Below, one piece after another: positions 1 through 10,909 of a DNA stretch of 64,000 bases (within the stretch, counting starts at the first letter, position 1; each line of letters opens with the position of its first letter). The notes beneath the pieces are model-generated. The model was not told the origin of the DNA and did no database searches. It saw only the letters and a list, made by a program, of their open reading frames with translations. This DNA is from Xanthostigma xanthostigma (Eukaryota; Arthropoda; Insecta; Raphidioptera; Raphidiidae). The stretch covers positions 21,290,465 to 21,354,464 of the forward strand of contig OY754468.1 in assembly GCA_963575645.1 (NCBI GenBank), read 5' to 3'. Made by a program: the position numbers and the translations under genes.

Positions 1-1528
1 AAAGGTAAAACAATTGAAAATCATTATTTTTCTCGGCTGATTCGGGTTTTTTGTGACATTTTGAGAAGAAATTATTCTTGGTATTTTCTTCGAAAAATGA
101 TTATTTTAGAAATTACAAAAAAACGGATATTACCCCCTTTGTACAATAGTGTAATCTAATTGTCGTGAATTATTATAAAAAAATCGTAGCCATGATTTTA
201 AAATGTAAAACAAACTTAAAATAAACGTTACTATAACTATAATTCAAAATCAAACTTGAGAATTCAAAAAATTTGAATTATCTTTTTACATTTATTTTAG
301 AAATTAATTGTACCGTTGTTTACGTTGCGTGTTTCTATGGTTTTTTAAACAAAATTGTTGACATGGCCTAAGATAACTTTTAATATGAGAATAATAATTT
401 TATATTTTTTCAAAAATATTGCATATGAAATTGCATAACATGCGAATTTTTGTTATTTATTCTTTTTTGTTAAAAATTTATAGTCAACATAAACTTGTTG
501 CCATGTTTTTTGTCTTATGTTAATTGCTATGGTTAGTATTTAATGTTTATATTCATAATTATTGTTTTTAATTTTCTGCATGTAGGTACCTACTTGAAAA
601 AGTCTAAATCTATAGACGTCTATAGACTTAGAGTTTTTCAAGTACATACAGAAAATTAAAAACAGTAATTATGAAAATCAACATTAAGACAAAAAAACAT
701 GGTAACAAGTTTATGTTGACTATCAGTTTTTAACAATAAATAATAAAAATTCGAATGTTAGCAAAATTTCATAACATAATAATAATGACTACATTTTATA
801 CCCTAACATGGCACGCCGTTTTATTATTTAATCGTAAAATATTTTTACAAAATATATAAAAATATTTAACAAATTCAATTTCAGAAAAAAATTTTGAGTG
901 AATTTTTTTTATGTATGTAGATACTGACAAGCAAAATAAAATATTATATACTGACATAAAATTAAATGCATAGGTATAGGTAGGTATACATAGGAAAACA
1001 ATGATACGAAAAACGAAAAATAATATTTATGTGCGACATAATTATAATTATTTAGGATTCTTCTCTTGAAAAAATAAGAATATTTTTATGATCTTGTGAC
1101 ATAAAAAGATTATGTAAGGGCATAATTTTATTATTTTTCGTCAGGATATTTTAAGTTAAAAAAATATTTTCAAAAAAAAATTCTGAAATTGAAAGTGTTA
1201 AATATTTTTATACCTATAATATTTTGTAAAAATACTCTACGATTTAAATAGTAAATCTGGGTGCCATACCCCTTAACTTATATTAATTGCTATGGTTAGT
1301 AATTAATGTTGATTTTAATAATTATTGTTTTTAATTTTGACAGCTGACGATGATATAGTCGGACAAGCTCCGAAAATCGCGCTATCTCTCTCACTACAGT
1401 ATCGTGCAAAGGGGTGTCGTTTTTTTGTAATTTCTATAATGTTCATTTTTCGAAGAAAACGCAAAGACTATATTCTTCTTAAAATGTCACAAAAAACCCG
1501 AATCTGCCGGAAAAACAAATGATTTCCA
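1..1528. repeat. Composite foldback element (left edge of window)
   Basis: Three nested inverted repeats are visible. The outer arms are about 1-124 and 1419-1527; both carry GATTCGGGTTTTTTGTGACA or its complement. A central palindrome pairs about 432-617 with 618-778 around CTATAGAC|GTCTATAG. A third pair is about 832-915 with 1140-1245 and shares TATAAAAATATTTAACA. The phrase TTAATTGCTATGGTTAGT occurs at about 520 and again near 1285, so material was copied internally. No transposase frame is present; the 65-residue frame at 1325-1522 lies in the right arm and resembles nothing known. It is probably a non-autonomous DNA element whose left end may lie outside the window. Confidence 0.6.
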
Positions 1529-1872
1529 TTTTTTTCACATTTAGGGGCGGTTTACGGATAAACTATTGTAGATAGGGGTAAGAGGGTGGAGCACTTTTTC
1601 ATAGCAAATATAAAAATCTACAACTTTTTGTCAAAACATTTTTTCATATATCTCATAGTTTGTGAGATAATTAGAAAACAAAATTTAAAGGGGCGGTTTC
1701 TACCCTAACTGCAAATCGGAGCACACTTTTTCATAGTCAGAATAGTTTCTTATAACCCCAAGAACGATCACTGAAATTTTTAGCCGTTTGAGATTTTAGG
1801 TATTTCACGAAGATCGTTCTTGGACTATTAGTAGTCTTAAAAAATATTTATAGAAACAAACAACCTGACTCC
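1529..1872. other. Unassigned, repeat-like stretch
   Basis: The phrases GCACTTTTTCATAG and GGGGCGGTTT each occur twice, at about 1550-1610 and 1690-1735. A short inverted repeat, CCAAGAACGATC with GATCGTTCTTGG, spans 1758-1830. No coding sequence is recognised; this is probably part of a dispersed repeat. Confidence 0.3.
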
Positions 1873-2005
1873 AAAAAAAGAGAGGAAAACAAGTCGGATG
1901 ATCTCGACATGTAGCAGGTGGAGACCTATTTGTCTCTTTCTTTTGTTTTTGAATGGGTCCCTACCCGCTGTATGTAAAGATTATCAGACTTATTTTTCTC
2001 TTTTT
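1873..2005. repeat. Small inverted-repeat element (MITE-like)
   Basis: The ends pair imperfectly over about 30 bases (AAGAGAGGAAAACAAGTC against the complement of GACTTATTTTTCTCTTT). A second inner pairing joins GTAGCAGGTGGAGACC and GGTCCCTACCCGCTGTA. It is about 130 bp long with no open frame. It sits directly upstream of the exon-like segment at 2086, so it would be intronic if that exon is real. Confidence 0.45.
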
Positions 2006-2085
2006 AGTTATTAATTTCATTTTTGTGCAGTCGGGCTTCTTGTTTTTCTAAATAATTAATTTTTATTTTCTTTCTTTTAATTCAG

Positions 2086-2178
2086 GCTATGCAATTCTTA
2101 AACGGAGCTTATGGCTGTCAAATAGTCCAGATCATCTTGATTTTGAAAGACCAATTAAGTGATATGCCACTCAATATG
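2086..2178 (+). CDS. Candidate isolated internal exon, unknown protein
   Basis: A 93-base segment is preceded by a pyrimidine-rich tract ending TTTTAATTCAG and followed by GTAAGC, which are good acceptor and donor sites. One phase is open throughout and gives 31 residues beginning AMQFLNGAYGCQIVQ and ending LSDMPLNM; the length is an exact multiple of three. The other two phases contain stops. I do not recognise the protein. No partner exons were found, so the gene would extend through long introns or outside the window, and chance cannot be excluded. This is the best host-gene candidate in the window. Confidence 0.3.
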
Positions 2179-3020
2179 GTAAGCAATATTTTTTTTTTGC
2201 ATCATTTTGTGTTTTACGGCCGCCATTTCAGTTTTATAAAAACAAAGCCTAGCCTATAAACATAGCACAGTTCAGACGTATCGATAGACACGTCATTGAT
2301 TAAAATCCATTCAGCCGTTGGGGTGTTTCGAGGGTATAAAGAATCCCATGCACATACGTGTGAAAAACATAACCCTGTCTTTGCTGTCGCGCAATCGGGT
2401 AAAAATATGTATCTACTTATGAGTTATGCTTGATACAAGATTAGCATATACATTTTTTTGGTTCATTTACACACTTAGATATGCGCGGCATGGCAAAGAA
2501 ATTATATTGATTCTTCTTACACTACACGACATGCTAGCGTGATGAAAGCTCGACAATCACCTTTCTCCATATAGGAATCAATGATACCTACGAGCATATG
2601 TATGCTATTCTCCAACGTGGTGATTGAATAAAAATAAATATATTAGTAGTGCAGAAAATATTATAATAATTTTAAAAATATTTTTTAAATATTGTCCTAA
2701 ATTTTATTTTTTATTTACAATTTTTACTTTTTAAATACCTTTCGTTCAATTGTTTGTATACTAATTAAACAAGCAGTAAATTAAATCGTTAAGAAGCAGC
2801 ATAAAAATTTGTTTCTTTTGCTGAACATTTTAAGGTAGTTCACTCGCGACAGTCGCACACAAAAGTATAGTATATCAACAGTTCGAGATTCCCGTGCATT
2901 TTTGTTAGAGACTGTACACATCTAAGCTTTAATATACAGACACTCTTATACAATTACAATGGCAAGTACAATAAAAGATCTAGGTAGGTATATTTTTTTA
3001 ACAAAACGGTAAAAATAGTA
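2179..3020. other. Unassigned; includes a dispersed-repeat-like segment
   Basis: About 2235-2420 contains phrases such as ATTCAGCCGTTGGGGTG and CATAACCCT...CGCGCAATCGGGTAA, which resemble insect interspersed repeat tails, though I cannot name the family. The remainder is plain AT-rich DNA without a supported gene. Confidence 0.3.
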
Positions 3021-3109
3021 TATTGTGCGACTAGTGAGAGAAGGAGAAGATTCCATGAGCGTAAAACGTGAGTGGAATATTCTCCTTCGATCAATAGTCG
3101 CACATAATA
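3021..3109. repeat. Short TIR element
   Basis: The roughly 40-base arms are TATTGTGCGACTAGTGAGAG... on the left and the complement of ...CAATAGTCGCACATAATA on the right. The whole unit is about 90 bp with almost no centre. The 60-residue minus-strand frame at 2946-3128 overlaps this hairpin and is not a gene. Confidence 0.55.
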
Positions 3110-3141
3110 CTTCATTTAACCAGCACAAATAATATGTAATC

Positions 3142-3394
3142 GGGGCCCTGATAAAAGAGGGAGAAATAATAAATCACTTCATTGATTGACGTACCCACCG
3201 CCCTTGATGCACACAAGATGCCCCTGGCTTTCGTTGAACTGCGATGCTGTTTTCATATATACAAATCGCTACCGCGTTCCTATTGGTCCAGAAACTATGC
3301 AGTAATATTTTACCGTACAGTTTCGGCTCATTATTCGCACTCTACGCGTCAACATGAAGTAATTTATTATTTCTCCCGAATTTAGCAGGGCTCC
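3142..3394. repeat. TIR element with about 50-base arms
   Basis: The left end is GGGGCCCTGATAAA followed by GGGAGAAATAATAAAT and CACTTCAT. The complement of the right end gives GGAGCCCTGCTAAATTCGGG and then AGAAATAATAAATTACTTCA. The interior of about 130 bp is unlike the arms. No transposase or clear target duplication is seen, so it is a non-autonomous DNA transposon of unassigned family. The small frame at 3182-3385 is incidental. Confidence 0.5.
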
Positions 3395-5688
3395 AAAATT
3401 ATATATTACTCACGCGTGTTGAATAAAATTAGTTTTCTTCAAAAAAAATTTAAATTTCTAATTTACAATGCAATAGTTTTTATGAAGAGCCGTTTTCGAA
3501 ATATTCTGGAATGTACTCGTTTGCTTTATACGTGGTACACCTCCAGCGTGTTAATTATGCACATTTTGATTGTTAATATCTCGTTTTACAGACGGTAAAA
3601 AAATGTAATTTCTTAAATTAAATATAAGACACTTTTATTAAACTTTTACTTCGATTTTATGAAATTCCTAAGAAAAGCCGTTTCACGAGTGAACTACCTA
3701 GTAACAACTACCTATTTTACGTTTGGCAATAAGGTTCTGTATTCTTATCCGATTAAGAAGTATTATCTTTTTGTCTTTTATTTTCTTCAATTTCCAATAA
3801 CTGGCGCTTTTAATCCGTTCAGTTTAAGCTTTTATTATCGAGAAACTTCAAATGAAAGATATTAATTCGCTACAATAAATTCGCTAAGTCTGAATAAGAA
3901 TTAATGCGGACCCATAATATCTACATTTGTAGTGAAATCTGACACTGAATAATACACTATTGTAAAATAATTAGGACGTGCAGAAAATTCTTGCCAATAA
4001 ACTATGTAGCATGCGAAAGAAACAATTTGTTTACAATAATTTATAAAAGCTACTTACATTCTTTAATTTGACCCAAACAGTGATGGTTAACATTCCTTTT
4101 TATTGCAATTAATTACTTTTATTGTTTTTTACAAGGAAAAATGTTATTCTTAAATTTTATCATTCAACCAAGCCAATGGGTTCATTCTGTCTTTTTTGGA
4201 GATTAAAATCTACATTAAAATAATACACACCAATTCATTTTCAGAATTAAATCAACTATTAAAGTATATATCTTTTAGTTCAAAATGACGCGAGCTATAG
4301 CCGCCCTCTCATCTCATTGGCCGTTTTGCTGTCTTTCTCTTTTGAATGGCTGATACGAGCCTGTTAGGCCAAGCTATTGTTGTATACATATGTTTAATCA
4401 AATTTGGCATCGGAATGTCAAAACAGCAGTTATTTGTAATATAGAAACGACCAGTATCCAGCATAGGTGAAAAAAACGAAACTGTTTGAAATTTCTATTT
4501 TTTTAAACCCGTGTTTGCAATGAAGAAAAGGACATAAGAATGAAGAAGCTACTTTACATTATTGGTTTACGAATGGAGAACAATAAGCACTGTTCAAAGG
4601 CCTCACTGGAATTTTTGTAACAGAAATCAGCAATTGGAAACATTTTTTTTATTTCAAATGATATTTTTCTCTTCCCGGAAAATATTGTGAAAACAATATT
4701 TTTTATTGCGCCTTTTACGTTTTTACAGATGTTTTATCGGTACCTATAATAGAAAAATGTAATATATTGGGCCATTTATTTTACATAAATGCCACCCTGT
4801 AAAGATATGTTAAAAAGTAAATGGTCTCAGTGCGAATGTTAAAAAACCGCGAGTGCTTTTTGAATGTTTGAAACCGTTTTTCCTCCGAAACTGACCTTTC
4901 GTTTAATATTCATTTAAATGAAACCCTGTCAGCGATGTCTTCCATTTCAAATGGTGTTTATTTGAGACCACTCAGTCCTTAGTGCACTTTTGATTAGCAA
5001 ATGTTACATTTTTATTTCGTAATTTTTGAATAAAATATAATTTATCTATAAATTAGTCTCTTCGTTTAGTTAATTAAGAAGTCAAAAAAAAATCATAATA
5101 CTGTGACAAAACTGTTCTTTGTGGACGATTAGAAAATATTTATTTACAAAAAGAATCGTTAACAAAAACAAACTAAAAAATACTTCTTTAATAAAAATGA
5201 AATAATAAAATAAATAACGAAAAACAAACTAATTCTAAAATAACAATAATAACACTAAACTACTATGTATTGTACACAGAATATTTATTTCTCTCAGTTG
5301 TCTATTTATCCCTATATTTATTTAGAACACTTATTTATTTATGTCGCGCAATGTTCATTGTCATTTGTCACTAACACTGACTTTTGACTGACTGCTAGCG
5401 TGGTTTATATAAGTTCTCAGACCGCGTTCTGGAACAATCGCTGACGTTCTCGAAGCTTCGGCATTCTTCTATGCAGTCCCGATGACAATGAGTGTAACAA
5501 TACGCGCATTGTTGTTTATGCGGATCCGACAACAATGCAAGTATTGCTGTCTACGCGACTATAACAACAGTGGGCGTTGCGTTACAATACGTTTTTCTAG
5601 CGTTCACTCGAAAGTTCCAAACGACTTGAGATATTATTCAACAACTGATACACTATTAACAAACTTACAACGCGTTTGATTGACGAAA
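3395..5688. other. Unassigned AT-rich stretch
   Basis: No recognisable gene, RNA or element. Small frames at 3416-3598, 3659-3865 and 5482-5679 have no family features. A less AT-rich patch at about 4285-4375 and one at 5390-5600 could be unique or regulatory sequence, but nothing specific supports this. Confidence 0.3.
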
Positions 5689-5866
5689 TCTATACTAATA
5701 TATAAAGCTGGAGTTTGTTTGTTTGAACGCGCTAATCTCAAAATCTCAAAAAAAAAATGTTTTGTTGGCTAGCCTATTTATCGAGGAAGGCTATAGGCTA
5801 TATAATATCACGCTACGACCATTAGGAGCGGAGCATTAACGAAAAATGTTGCAAAATGTATCTCAA
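5689..5866 (+). mobile_element. Helentron-like element, 5' part
   Basis: It starts A|TCTATACTAATAT, the TC-type 5' end of the Helitron/Helentron group, followed by AAGCTGGAGTTTGTTTG, AACGCGCTAATCTCA, TTTATCGAGGAAGGCTATAG and CACGCTACGACC. This string is common in insect non-autonomous Helentrons. The 3' hairpin and CTAG end are missing, so the copy is truncated. No coding capacity. Confidence 0.65.
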
Positions 5867-5933
5867 AACTAAGCTTCTATTCAGGTGAAATGCACTAACT
5901 AAATATACTCATATTAGCTTTGTGAGTATACAA

Positions 5934-5992
5934 CCCCGAATGGCTCAATCGGTAGAGTATGCGACTGTCAATATCAGGGTCGTTGGGCGAAT
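5934..5992 (+). pseudogene. tRNA-Lys-like module (SINE head or tRNA pseudogene)
   Basis: ATGGCTCAATCGGTAGAGTA matches a type-2 promoter A box and D arm, and the following anticodon-arm-like stretch resembles a tRNA-Lys gene ending in AGGGTCGT. The anticodon stem is mispaired (TGCGA against TATCA), and the T arm degrades into a T-rich tail from 5992. A functional tRNA is therefore unlikely. A SINE head or a tRNA relic fits best. Confidence 0.45.
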
Positions 5993-6104
5993 ATATTTTT
6001 ATTTTTTTTTATTTTCGACTTTGCTTTCTTCTAAGGCTTACATTTAAATTTATTTTAATTTTATTTAATTAATTAAAAAAAATTATCAGTTAAAAAAAGT
6101 ATAA

Positions 6105-6252
6105 ATAGGTACCGCTTTTAATCGACAAAAACTTTTGGACGGTAACTCCGATCATCATAAAATTTGGACACAACATTCATCTCGGTAAACTAAGATGAAT
6201 GTGTGTACTCATGTTCCTCCCTTCCCCATTCGTTCTTTTACACCCGGGTGAA
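6105..6252 (+). mobile_element. Helentron-like fragment, 3' part
   Basis: It contains CCCCATTCGTTCTTTT followed by the hairpin-like CACCCGGGTG, the same terminal module as in the better copy at 51863-52084. The final GGACCGCTAG is absent and the sequence breaks off at about 6252. A small inverted repeat (ATTCATCTCGG with AAGATGAAT) lies just before it. Confidence 0.55.
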
Positions 6253-6834
6253 TAGTGATATTCAGTATTTTCCTTATGAAAATGGTACTATAACATTTAT
6301 AAAAGAGTAAAGTAACGTATTTAGTGTATAATTTTGCGATGCACGGATTTTATGCTATCTCAAAGTGGGATTAATTTTCAGCGGTAAATAAATTTTCAAG
6401 TATAAGTACTTCTACACAATATATAATATAAAAGATTGCGTGGGATATTTAAATAACGACATTTTCTGAATGGTAAATTAGCTCTAACATTTAAATTAAT
6501 AAGTATTAAAGTATGTACGTTAATCTTTTAATCAATAGCAGAAGAAAATTAATTCCACTGCGCGTTAAATTAGGCCTGTTCCGTGCTGCTCGTTGTTTGT
6601 GCTTTAACATGAAATTCGAGCAGACGTTTGGGCTTTCGGATAGCATCTAATTATCAACATAAACAGTATATACTAAACACGCAACCACGGCCCGGCTATA
6701 CTTAACCTTACAAGAATTTCTTAGATTCGTGTACATTGTACCTACATACCAACATACATACAACTCAAGTTTTCCACAATTTTCATTTTTCATTGGTTTT
6801 CCAGATATTTAACTCTAATTATTGTATACAGTCG
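6253..6834. other. Unassigned AT-rich stretch
   Basis: No supported gene or repeat. Confidence 0.3.
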
Positions 6835-7140
6835 ACGAAAAAAAACATTGTGCGTATATAACCTTGACGCCCGATTGAAGTAAAACTTATTTTATTTTGT
6901 TTTTACCATTGTTACTTTTTGACAAAAATTAAATTACTCGTAAACTAAACTACGTTGACTATATTTATTGGTTTGCGTTCGTAGCTACGGTTCCTACATA
7001 ATAATAATAATATGTGTTTTGACGCCGCCATCTATCCATTCGATGCGAAAACTGCGTGACACGCTATTCCGTCCGAAAAAAGATCTGAATTACTTTCAAG
7101 TCGCGCTTAAAGAAGTTAACTTCAAAAATATTTCATAACA
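6835..7140 (-). repeat. Dispersed element, minus-strand copy
   Basis: Read on the minus strand it begins GAAGTTAACTTCTTTAAGCG and CGACTTGA, then TTTTTTCGGACGGAAT, ATAGATGGCGGCGTCAAAAC, and ends AAGTTTTACTTCAATCGGGC. The same order of motifs occurs at 36110-36520 (plus) and 49205-49690 (plus), defining a three-copy family in this window. No coding sequence. The mirrored GAAGT-TTAACTTC and GTTTTACTTC ends may be terminal inverted repeats. Confidence 0.6.
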
Positions 7141-7217
7141 TATAGTTGCAAAATCGCCAAAAAATTATTTTGACGTTACATCTGATGAAATATTTTAAAA
7201 AAATACCCCTACTCTCA

Positions 7218-7292
7218 TATCGTCATGGTATAATGGGCAGTGCATCTGACACAAAGAAAGATTTAGATTCGTATTCCGATGGTGACATGATT
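7218..7292 (+). pseudogene. tRNA-like module followed by a T-rich tail
   Basis: TCGTCATGGTATAATGGGCA resembles an A box, and GATTCGTATTCCGATGG resembles a B box, about 40 bases apart. The segment AAAGATT...TTCGTATYCCGATGGTGACAT recurs inside the hairpin at 48.8 kb, so it belongs to a dispersed tRNA-derived family. Cloverleaf pairing is poor; it is a SINE-like relic, not a tRNA gene. Confidence 0.4.
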
Positions 7293-8147
7293 TTATTTTT
7301 TTTTTCAATTCGAATACATTGAATAATAATACTGATGATGAATCCAAAATTTTATAGACGCTCGATATATTAAGTTAATATGTTTACAAATATGAAAATA
7401 TGTAAGCTTGTGAATAGGGAAACATTATCTGCTGAATAAATTATGTCATTTAGTAGACCAGCGTCAATTACAAGGAATAGCAATACATTCAATCAAATAC
7501 AGGCTAGCGAATGCGGGGGGGTCCTCCTAAAAATATAGAAGAAATATTATTATTTCACTGTTGACGTATGTAGTATAAGAATCCTCGGGGATTCTCGTGT
7601 TACCAAATATATATTTTTTTAATGGGACTCGAAATAAAAATTTGCCTCAGGTGTCAGTGTTAGTCCCTGCACTTTGACAAAGCATCAAATGTAATTAACG
7701 TATTGAAAGTTTTTGAGGTATTCTGTGAACCGAAACCCTTGCAGTTTAGCCTTAATGAGTTAGAAATTTGAATGATTATCGTAGTAAAATAACCAAAAGT
7801 TGCATGTCCCAGCTCCAATTTAATATTTTCATGTGATGAAAATAGCTCAAGAAAATACTGAAAAGAACAAGCTTTCTTGTGTTGCGTGTAAATTTTTAAG
7901 GAAAGCACATTTTACAGAATAAAGAAATTGTGTAATATAAGAAACCAGAAAATTTAATAACTGTTTCTAGGTCAAGGTCATCGTGATATGATTTACAAAT
8001 TGTATTCTTTATGTTGTAAAGAACAAAATATAAATCATTACGTTGAAAAAATACAACATATTAAAATTAATTAGTTAATTAAAAAACATCATATTATAAT
8101 ACATAAACAATAAAAACAACAAAAAATGACTTTGTATTGTATTTTTA
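7293..8147. other. Unassigned AT-rich stretch
   Basis: No supported gene. A minus-strand frame of 82 residues at 7660-7908 has no recognisable features. Confidence 0.3.
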
Positions 8148-8286
8148 ACATAAAAAAGAAAAATTTCAACAATAATAAAAAGTATGCTTAGTCAAAAAAT
8201 TGGCAGCCTTTAACAAAAGGGGATGAGCAGCAATTTTTTGACTATGCATACTTTTTATTATTACCGAAGATTTTTCTTTTTTATGT
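8148..8286. repeat. Foldback (MITE-like), 139 bp
   Basis: The arms ACATAAAAAAGAAAAAT... and ...ATTTTTCTTTTTTATGT pair over about 55 bases, including AATAAAAAGTATGCTTAGTC with its near complement. A centre of about 25 bases separates them. No coding sequence. Confidence 0.65.
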
Positions 8287-8305
8287 CAAAATCGAATAGT
8301 CAGAG

Positions 8306-8436
8306 TTCAACCAAAACGCTAAAATAATGTTCTCTGACAAATAACATGAACCATGAAAAATGTCTGACACCTCGAATATGCTCGACATATTTACATGTTA
8401 TTTGTCAGAGAACATTATTTTAGCGTTTTGGTTGAA
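8306..8436. repeat. Perfect 43-bp inverted repeat with 45-base centre
   Basis: 8306-8348 (TTCAACCAAAACGCTAAAAT...AACATG) is the exact complement of 8394-8436. Perfect identity suggests a young element or selection on the stem. It begins only 19 bases after the preceding foldback. A frame running from 8395 to 8649 starts in the right arm and is not recognisable. Confidence 0.75.
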
Positions 8437-8769
8437 GTTTTTACTATCCAATTAAAAAAACAAACAGTACCTATAAATTTTTACATGTCAAAACGACATC
8501 TTTCGGAAAATTTAGAGGGAAAACGCCCCAAAATCAAGAAAAGTCATAGAGGAAATAGGTGTCAAACTAGGCCTAATGAAGCCATATACAAAGTTTGGGG
8601 AGAGTATGTACCTATCAATAAAATTTTTGCCGACGGGCACTCTGACTAGAATTAGGTAGCTAATGTTCTGTAAAATGACAATGCAATTTTGAAAAATTGT
8701 ATGTCAACAATGTCAACATTCTATAGGTAGTTGATGACCTTTCTAGACATGCAAGTCAACCAAACCATA
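8437..8769. other. Unassigned stretch
   Basis: It contains the remainder of an 84-residue frame ending at 8649. That frame is lysine- and arginine-rich in its second half, but no domain is recognised. Nothing else is supported. Confidence 0.25.
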
Positions 8770-9165
8770 TCCCTATATTATTAAACGAGCTAATCTTGTA
8801 TCTACCTATCTAACTATGTACCTATGTCCCTAAATATTTTCTCGAAAACGGCCCTAACGATTTGGATGAAATTTACTGAAAAGGGATTTTGGGGGCAAAA
8901 AATCGTTTTAGCTAGGTCTCATCTCTCGAAAAAATCGTTTTCTTACAAATTTTATCATTATAAAAATCAATTTTTTGACGTATGAAAATACTTAAATATT
9001 GTAAGAAGGTTTTGGAATTTTATACAAACAATGAAACAATTGTTTTCAAAATATTATGACAGTTAATCTTTCATTACTATCCAAGTGAGACCTAAAATAA
9101 ATACGTATTTGAATATCGGTATTTTATTTAACTTTCCGAGCAAAGCTCGGTCACCCAGGTACTAA
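8770..9165 (+). mobile_element. Non-autonomous Helitron/Helentron, copy A
   Basis: The 5' end is A|TCCCTATATTATTA. Near the 3' end the hairpin CCGAGCAAAGCTCGG is followed by TCACCCAGGTACTAA|T, giving the CTRR|T terminus of Helitrons. Internal marks are CTCGAAAACGGCCCTAACGA and AAAAAATCGTTTTAGCTAGG. A minus-strand copy lies at 34007-34361 and a fragment at 32977-33231. There is no helicase, so movement would need enzymes supplied in trans. Confidence 0.75.
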
Positions 9166-10749
9166 TATATTATAGCATGGCGAAATTTATGTAATATTTA
9201 ACTTATAAGAAGGGACATTTCATCTCGATAGTAAAATTTAAAATGAGATTTTAATACAGTTAATAATTATAGAAACAGTTATAATATTATGTAAATTGAT
9301 TTTCATATGGAAAGTCATGCGATTACAAAGCATAAATTAACGTCATAAGCTTACTCAGTGATTGCGTCAACCTGACGGCCATTATGTCAGGGGTTGGCTA
9401 ATTACTGACATTTAAAAATGTTGTATTTGCATTAATTACGACTACAGTTATTATTTTCATTAGGAAAGCACAAACTGTGAAAAAAATTACTTGACTACCT
9501 CAAGAGGCGTTGCTATTTCAAAGAAATTTTAAAAATAACATTACTAACTTACAAGAGAACCTTTCACTGAAGGACACCTCCTTCGAAATGTTATTTTTAA
9601 TAAAAACGCAATATGTGTACTAAATTTCAAATTCATTACCTGACAAAAGGCACACTTGTATCTTTTTTTGGCCTATACCTTTTTATTTGTATTACAATAA
9701 TTCATATTTTTATGTAACTTAATTTTGTAATTTCAAATTGTGGTTATATAATTTCAGTATTTTAATAATATTGAAATTTATTTCATGAAACGTCAGCTCG
9801 AAATTTACCACAATAGTTGCGTTTTTATTTAGGATCGTTCAGACATTTCCTAGAACGAAGATTTATCAAATATTTTCAGGATCGCCCGTCAGTTAAATAG
9901 TTTGGTAGCTTGCATATTTATTGAGACAAAAATACTTTATATAATTTGCTACGAGGTATGAATTCAATAAATTTTCTATGTTCACGTCTTAAGGTGTGAA
10001 AACAGAGGAGGGGGAGCTTTTATGACCCGTATCTGTAAACCGCAGTAAACGTGAAACTCGGGAAAAATACATATCGATAGTTTATATATTATGAAAATGT
10101 CTCGAGTTTCTGTTCATCAATATTTTTCTATTTAATATTTTAGAATATTTCTACAAAAATTCATCAGTAGTCGTGTTAAATAACAAGAAAATACAACTTC
10201 GACTAAAGCAATTTTGTGAAGTTTCAAATCAATCCATAAGACATATTATAAATAAATTAGGTTAATGTATTGGAATATTTTAATGGAAAAGTTGAAAGGT
10301 TTTTGAATTATTTATTAAAACATAAAAATAAAGTAAAGAGTAGTCGACCAATAAAAAATCCGTAAATTATATCCGCCATTAAAACTTTTATTCAAAAAGT
10401 ATATACCTACTTTTATAAAAACACCTACGGTAGAACAAGGAAAAAGAATTTTAGTGATTAATTTCATTCTAATTTCACTAACAACTAGTACTGGTAGATA
10501 CTGAAATAAATCTCTGCAATACTATATTAGTAGATGTTTACTACGGTATACAGTGTGTTCACCGAAAGTGTTAAAAGTGAATAATTAATTCGTGTATCCT
10601 ACTAGTACAAAAAAAAAGTTTAAATTGGTTTTTGTTCAACCCGAGAATTATTATCGGAAACTTCCAAGGTATCTTTTTTTGTATTTCAAAATTAACCAGA
10701 AGTATACATGCATTTTTTTTTCAAATGACTATGACAATTACAAAATTAT
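9166..10749. other. Unassigned AT-rich stretch
   Basis: No gene supported. A weak inverted relation exists between ATAAAAACGCAAT near 9600 and TTGCGTTTTTATTTAGG near 9818. The 78-residue frame at 10592-10828 is lysine- and tyrosine-rich and has no family features. Confidence 0.3.
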
Positions 10750-10895
10750 CGTAGCAAGAAGGGGGGAGGGGGCAGGTGTGCCTGTCCCAACCTACAATAT
10801 TAACTGTTCACATACAAATAACAATTGATATAGTTAAGTTAGTTAGGTAGAGTTGAAAATTTGCCCCCCCCCCCTAGGATAAAATCGTTGCTACG
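10750..10895. repeat. Short TIR element with G-run/C-run interior
   Basis: The ends are CGTAGCAAG and its near complement GTTGCTACG. Inside them are GGGGGGAGGGGG on the left and a run of 11-12 C on the right, which also pair. The CGTAGC-plus-G-run terminus resembles hAT-type MITEs, but no 8-base duplication is seen. Length is about 146 bp. Confidence 0.4.
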
Positions 10896-10909
10896 CTTAT
10901 GGGCATATT

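Noticed and set aside
5934..5992. Functional tRNA-Lys gene
   Set aside because: The anticodon stem does not pair and the T arm and acceptor 3' half are lost.
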